Assembly (NCBI GenBank): GCA_026985055.1
Contig: JALSQZ010000013.1
Location: forward strand, 62,001 to 126,000
Direction of reading: 5' to 3'
DNA: 64,000 nucleotides
From: Sedimenticola sp.
GTDB taxonomy: Bacteria; Pseudomonadota; Gammaproteobacteria; Chromatiales; Chromatiaceae
The stretch's first letter is position 1; the number at the start of each line of letters is the position of its first letter. Made by a program: the position numbers and the translations under genes. The notes under the pieces are model-generated. The model was not told the origin of the DNA, did no database searches, and saw only the letters and a program-made list of their open reading frames with translations. Positions 59,906 through 64,000 of the stretch are shown piece by piece.

Positions 59906-60830
59906 GGAGAATCGCGCTGCCTTCATCACGGATGAAATCAAGGAAGGTTTGTGCCGCGAGACTGAGCTTGCGGCTGGTGCTGTGAACGGCAAACCAGTGA
60001 CGCCGCAGGGGGAAGCCCTTGACGTCCAGTATGCACATACGGTTGCCTTCCAGTTCCAGGCGCAGGTTGTAACGCGACATGACAGAGATGCCCAGCCCCG
60101 CCATGACAGCCTGCTTGATGGCTTCTATGCTGCCCAGCTCCATATAGGGTGTCAGGTTCAGGTCATTCTCGGAAAACAGCTTGTCCATGGCAAGGCGGGT
60201 GCCGGAGCCAGGCTCACGCAGGAGAAATCGTTCCGTCAGCAGTTGCTTGAGAGGAATGGCGCGCCTTTTTGCCAAACGATGACCGGGGGGGGCTATGACC
60301 ACCAGGTCATTGTCCAGGAAAGCGGTGGCGGTGACATCCAGTTCATCCGGAACCTTGCCCATGATCAGCAGGTCATCCTGGTTTTCCTTCAGGCGCTGCA
60401 ATATCTGTTCGCGGTTGGTAACGAACAGGCGGGGTTGTATTTCCGGATAGCGCTGAATAAACACGCCCAACAGATGGGGCATGAAATATTTGGCCGTGGT
60501 TACCACGGCGATATGCAATTCACCCTTGATTTCACCGGTGAGCGAGGAAATTTCCCCTCCCAGCAGTTCAAGGCGTTGCAGAATGTCCTGGGAGGCCGCC
60601 AGCACTTTTGTACCGGCATTGGTCAGGTGCAGTTTTTTGTCACGGTGTTCGAACAGTGGCAGACCGATGTTGTCGCTGAGCTTTTTCACCTGCATGGAAA
60701 TGGTGGGCTGGGTGAGATGCAGGGCTTCGGCAGCGCGGGTATAGCCCCCATAGCGGGCTACGGCGACCAGGATTTGCAGTTGACGAAGGGTGGTGGTTCG
60801 GGCAAGTGTATCAGCGTTGAGCCGGAACAT
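59898..60830 (-). CDS. cbbR: LysR-type regulator CbbR
   Basis: 310 residues: N-terminal winged HTH (TLRQLQILVAVARYGGYTRA then AEALHLTQPTISMQVKKL) and an effector domain. It is divergent from cbbM with 121 bp between starts, the classic CbbR position. It should activate the cbb genes in response to metabolites such as RuBP or NADPH. Confidence 0.92.
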   Translation of the reverse strand: MFRLNADTLARTTTLRQLQILVAVARYGGYTRAAEALHLTQPTISMQVKKLSDNIGLPLFEHRDKKLHLTNAGTKVLAASQDILQRLELLGGEISSLTGEIKGELHIAVVTTAKYFMPHLLGVFIQRYPEIQPRLFVTNREQILQRLKENQDDLLIMGKVPDELDVTATAFLDNDLVVIAPPGHRLAKRRAIPLKQLLTERFLLREPGSGTRLAMDKLFSENDLNLTPYMELGSIEAIKQAVMAGLGISVMSRYNLRLELEGNRMCILDVKGFPLRRHWFAVHSTSRKLSLAAQTFLDFIRDEGSAILHD

Positions 60831-60851
60831 AGATCATGCTCTATTCTGAAA

Positions 60852-60880
60852 ATATGAAACATTGATTTTACCATATGAAA
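60852..60880. promoter_or_regulatory. Direct repeats in cbbR-cbbM intergenic region
   Basis: ATATGAAA occurs at 60852-60859 and 60873-60880, start-to-start 21 bp, or two helical turns. The T-N11-A pattern of LysR sites fits here (TATGAAACATTGA). Likely CbbR-binding sites that control both directions. Confidence 0.5.
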
Positions 60881-60951
60881 ATACGCAGGCAAAATACGGT
60901 TTCTCGGCGCCTGTTGCCGAATGAATTTAACTGAATTAGAGGTGAATCCCC

Positions 60952-62331
60952 ATGGATCAATCGAATCGTTACGCTGATCTCAGCCTGAAAGAAGAAGACC
61001 TGATTGCCGGTGGCAAGCACATTTTGTGCGCCTACAAAATGAAGCCTGCCGACGGCCACGACTATCTGGCCACTGCGGCTCATTTTGCTGCTGAGTCTTC
61101 CACTGGTACCAATGTCGAAGTATCGACTACCGACGATTTTACCAAGGGTGTGGATGCACTGGTCTATCACATCGATGAAGCCACCGAGGATATGCGCATT
61201 GCTTATCCGATGGAATTGTTTGATCGTAATGTGATCGATGGCCGCATGATGCTGGTTTCTTTTCTCACCCTTACGATTGGTAACAACCAGGGCATGGGCG
61301 ATGTGGCGCATGCGAAAATGATTGATTTCTATGTGCCGGAGCGTGCGATTCAGTTGTTCGACGGTCCTGCCAAGGATATTTCCGATCTGTGGCGCATTCT
61401 GGGTCGTCCGGTTGAGAATGGTGGTTACATTGCCGGCACCATCATCAAACCCAAGCTGGGTTTGCGTCCCGAGCCGTTTGCCGAAGCCGCTTACCAGTTC
61501 TGGCTGGGTGGCGATTTCATCAAGAACGACGAGCCTCAGGGCAACCAGGTGTTTGCACCGGTGAAAAAGGTTATCCCTCTGGTTGCTGATGCCATGAAAC
61601 GCGCTCAGGACGAGACGGGCGAAGCCAAGCTGTTTTCCATGAACATCACCGCTGATGACTATCATGAAATGTGTGCCCGCGCGGATTTCGCCCTGGAAAC
61701 CTTTGGTGAGGATGCGGACAAGGTCGCTTTCCTGGTGGATGGTTATGTCGGTGGCCCTGGTATGGTCACTACAGCCCGGCGTCAATATCCCAACCAGTAT
61801 CTTCATTATCATCGTGCCGGACATGGTGCGGTTACTTCTCCCTCAGCCAAACGCGGCTATACGGCTTTTGTTCTGGCCAAAATGTCCCGCCTGCAGGGTG
61901 CTTCCGGTATTCATGTCGGCACCATGGGCTATGGCAAGATGGAAGGGGATGCTGATGACAAGGTCATTGCCTACATGATCGAACGCGACGAATGTCAGGG
62001 CCCTGTGTACTATCAGAAATGGTACGGCATGAAGCCCACCACGCCCATCATCTCCGGTGGCATGAATGCCCTGCGTCTGCCCGGTTTCTTCGAGAATCTG
62101 GGTCACGGCAATGTTATCAACACCGCAGGCGGTGGTTCTTACGGTCATATCGACAGTCCGGCGGCTGGTGCGATTTCCCTGCGCCAGGCCTACGAGTGCT
62201 GGAAGGAAGGCGCCGATCCCATCGAATACGCCAAGGAGCACAAGGAATTTGCCCGCGCATTCGAGTCTTTCCCTCACGATGCCGATGCACTGTATCCTGG
62301 CTGGAGAGAGAAGCTGGGCGTACACAAGTAA
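60952..62331 (+). CDS. cbbM: RuBisCO form II
   Basis: 459 residues, the usual form II length. K166 (GTIIKPKLG) is catalytic and K191 in [11 protein letters not shown] is the carbamylated lysine, both at Rhodospirillum numbering. It fixes CO2 onto RuBP and works best at high CO2 and low O2. AGAGGTGA lies before the ATG. A terminator follows, with cbbQ and cbbO beyond. Confidence 0.98.
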   Translation: MDQSNRYADLSLKEEDLIAGGKHILCAYKMKPADGHDYLATAAHFAAESSTGTNVEVSTTDDFTKGVDALVYHIDEATEDMRIAYPMELFDRNVIDGRMMLVSFLTLTIGNNQGMGDVAHAKMIDFYVPERAIQLFDGPAKDISDLWRILGRPVENGGYIAGTIIKPKLGLRPEPFAEAAYQFWLGGDFIKNDEPQGNQVFAPVKKVIPLVADAMKRAQDETGEAKLFSMNITADDYHEMCARADFALETFGEDADKVAFLVDGYVGGPGMVTTARRQYPNQYLHYHRAGHGAVTSPSAKRGYTAFVLAKMSRLQGASGIHVGTMGYGKMEGDADDKVIAYMIERDECQGPVYYQKWYGMKPTTPIISGGMNALRLPGFFENLGHGNVINTAGGGSYGHIDSPAAGAISLRQAYECWKEGADPIEYAKEHKEFARAFESFPHDADALYPGWREKLGVHK

Positions 62332-62360
62332 GTTTCCAACCTTACTTTGAGCCAACGGAG

Positions 62361-62384
62361 AGCCCTCGCCCTTGGCGGGGGCTT
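62361..62384 (+). terminator. Terminator after cbbM
   Basis: AGCCCTCGCC and GGCGGGGGCT pair with one wobble around CTT(G), followed by TTCTTGTT. It may reduce read-through so that cbbQ/cbbO are made in smaller amounts. Confidence 0.75.
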
Positions 62385-62502
62385 TCTTGTTCCGGCGGCT
62401 GAAAATGCGGCTGTTTTAATCCCCAATTTATTTCCGTTTATCCTTGCTGAGTGCGTCCGCTAGCATTGAACAGGACAGGAATATCATCAAACAGGTGTGA
62501 GC

Positions 62503-63312
62503 ATGAGCAATATCGACATCGAACAATACAAGATCACTGAAGAGCCTTTCTATCAGCCTTCCGGCAACGAGGTGGCTCAGTATGAGGCCGCCTATGCCGC
62601 TCGCCTGCCGGTCATGGTGAAAGGCCCCACAGGCTGCGGAAAGTCCCGTTTCATCGAGTACATGGCCTGGAAACTGGGCAAGCCCATCATCACTGTCGCC
62701 TGTAACGAAGACATGACCGCAGCGGATCTGGTGGGGCGTTATCTGCTGGATGCCGACGGCACCCGCTGGCTGGACGGCCCCCTGACCACGGCGGCTCGTA
62801 TCGGCGCCATCTGTTATCTGGATGAGGTGGTGGAAGCCCGTCAGGACACCACGGTGGTCATTCACCCCCTGACCGATCACCGGCGCACCCTGCCTCTGGA
62901 CAAGAAGGGCGAAGTGGTGAAGGCCCACGAAGATTTTCAGTTGGTGATTTCCTACAACCCCGGTTATCAGAGCCTGATGAAGGATCTCAAGCAATCCACC
63001 AAACAGCGTTTCGTGGGTATGGACTTCGATTATGTGGCAGCGGATCTGGAAGCGAAGATCGTCGCCGAGGAAACCGGTATCGACCCGGAGACTGCCGCCA
63101 AACTGGTACAGGTGGGTGAGGCGGCCCGCAACCTCAAGGGGCATGGTCTGGATGAAGGGATCTCCACCCGCCTGCTGGTGTATGCGGCCAGCCTGATTGC
63201 CAAAGGCATCAGTGCTGGTGACGCCGCACGCATGGCCTTGGTGCGTCCCATCACCGATGATTTCGATATTCGGGATACACTGGACAACGCCATCGATGCG
63301 GTTTTCGCCTGA
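62503..63312 (+). CDS. cbbQ: RuBisCO activase ATPase CbbQ
   Basis: 269 residues from MSNIDIEQYKITEEPFYQPS. Walker A GPTGCGKS (41-48), Walker B CYLDEVVEARQDT, and the CbbQ/NorQ/MoxR-type C-terminal domain. With CbbO it removes sugar phosphates from inhibited RuBisCO. The ATG at 62503 is used; a GTG two codons earlier is possible. Confidence 0.93.
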   Translation: MSNIDIEQYKITEEPFYQPSGNEVAQYEAAYAARLPVMVKGPTGCGKSRFIEYMAWKLGKPIITVACNEDMTAADLVGRYLLDADGTRWLDGPLTTAARIGAICYLDEVVEARQDTTVVIHPLTDHRRTLPLDKKGEVVKAHEDFQLVISYNPGYQSLMKDLKQSTKQRFVGMDFDYVAADLEAKIVAEETGIDPETAAKLVQVGEAARNLKGHGLDEGISTRLLVYAASLIAKGISAGDAARMALVRPITDDFDIRDTLDNAIDAVFA

Positions 63313-63348
63313 TTCAGGCCGTTGCGGAATGAAGCAGGGGCAGGGCAG

Positions 63349-64000
63349 ATGACGGAAGTAAACTGTAATTACCGGGAAGTGCAGGCGGTGCTGACAGACT
63401 GCCTGGATGAAGTTGAACGGGTACTGAGCGAAAAAGCGCTGAAAGACTTCATCGAAGGTCTGGAACTGCTGTGCATGATGGGGCGAGGCGCCGAACCAGC
63501 ACTGGTGTACATGGAAGAAGCGGCGGAAATCGTCTGCCACAGCAGTGAGAAAATGATTTATCCGGTGGCCAGAACCGCCTACCAGATTTCCCGCAGTCCC
63601 AACGCCAAGGCCATTGTGCCTTTCCTGCAATCCCTGGCGGAGATATCCCGGCGACTCGAAGAGCCGAAGCTGCTGCAGGCTTATCTGGATATCGTGCTGG
63701 AAATGGTGGAACGCACATCCATCTCCATCCACGGCTCTCACGCGACCATGGCCAGTCCGGGTTTGATTCCCTTTCTTGAAAAAGCGCCCGTATTGCTCGG
63801 AGAGCTGACCATCGGCGGGTTGAAGCGCTGGATGGATTATGGCATCGCCCAGCACAGCCATCATCCGGATCATCTGGCGGAGTTTTTCTCCCTGGCTTCC
63901 GCCGACAGCCGTGCAGTGATGCAACGCGAGCGCCATGGCACCCTTCTGGTGGACATGGAAAGGCGCCTGGATCTGTTTGAACTGGCCTTGTGGAAGATCG
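63349..64000 (+). CDS. cbbO: RuBisCO activase adaptor CbbO, N-terminal part (cut by window end)
   Basis: The frame stays open from ATG 63349 to the last base (217 codons). It starts MTEVNCNYREVQAVLTDCLD and is helical (FIEGLELLCMMGRGAEPALV, FLQSLAEISRRLEEPKLLQA). Position right after cbbQ identifies it as CbbO, whose C-terminal VWA domain would lie beyond the window. It binds RuBisCO and carries CbbQ to it. Confidence 0.88.
   Translation, partial: MTEVNCNYREVQAVLTDCLDEVERVLSEKALKDFIEGLELLCMMGRGAEPALVYMEEAAEIVCHSSEKMIYPVARTAYQISRSPNAKAIVPFLQSLAEISRRLEEPKLLQAYLDIVLEMVERTSISIHGSHATMASPGLIPFLEKAPVLLGELTIGGLKRWMDYGIAQHSHHPDHLAEFFSLASADSRAVMQRERHGTLLVDMERRLDLFELALWKI

Noticed and set aside
62428..63936. 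502-codon open frame opposite cbbQ/cbbO
   Set aside because: It is an antisense shadow; cbbQ and cbbO have clear motifs and ribosome sites on the plus strand.

Overview
The window reads as chromosome of a gammaproteobacterial, sulfur-oxidising chemolithoautotroph. The case rests on a form II RuBisCO cluster (cbbR divergent from cbbM-cbbQ-cbbO), a sulfur globule protein, a sulfide:quinone-oxidoreductase-like flavoprotein, a complete cbb3 oxidase locus with its assembly genes and tandem Fnr regulators, and gammaproteobacterial gene orders (icd/rluE-nudJ-mnmA-hflD; pyrG-kdsA-eno-ftsB-ispD). The species cannot be named from the sequence alone.

Layout. 1-6.2 kb: end of a patatin-like lipase, two phospholipase-D/cardiolipin-synthase proteins, and tex on the other strand. 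6.2-11.4 kb: an accessory scar with one orphan type I-E-like CRISPR repeat, decayed pieces of a phage/ICE polyvalent protein, small phage-like genes, nested palindromes and two kinds of short dispersed repeat. 11.4-17.6 kb: a compact integrated element bounded by 52-bp direct repeats, one lying in tRNA-Asn. It carries integrase, a small HTH protein, a DUF3631 replication ATPase and a terminase small subunit, all on one strand, which resembles a phage satellite (PICI-like). 17.7-20 kb: a four-gene operon of two DUF1538 membrane proteins, a P-II-like protein and a CBS protein. 20-33 kb: acnA, the hflD-mnmA-nudJ-rluE block, icd, a cold-shock gene, a PilZ/DUF1631 pair, an OmpA-like lipoprotein and msrPQ. 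33-42.7 kb: ettA, folD, a HerA-like ATPase, the SQR-like gene with two membrane-protein neighbours, and recQ. 42.6-52.8 kb: ccoS-I-H-G, a 38-residue membrane peptide, ccoP-Q-O-N, and two Fnr-family genes. 53-64 kb: sulfur globule protein, pyrG-kdsA-eno-ftsB-ispD, tatD, cbbR, cbbM, cbbQ and the start of cbbO (cut by the window end).

How the genes fit together: sulfide would be oxidised at the membrane or stored as sulfur globules, electrons would pass to the high-affinity cbb3 oxidase under Fnr control, and CO2 would be fixed by CbbM, which CbbQ/CbbO reactivate and CbbR regulates. Several short non-autonomous repeat families are scattered through the window: a 159-bp IS5-like MITE (2 copies), a 100-150 bp multi-hairpin repeat (6 loci), a 249-bp terminal-inverted-repeat element and a 123-bp tandem duplication. 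They sit at gene ends and in promoter regions, and one MITE splits what looks like an ancestral operon.
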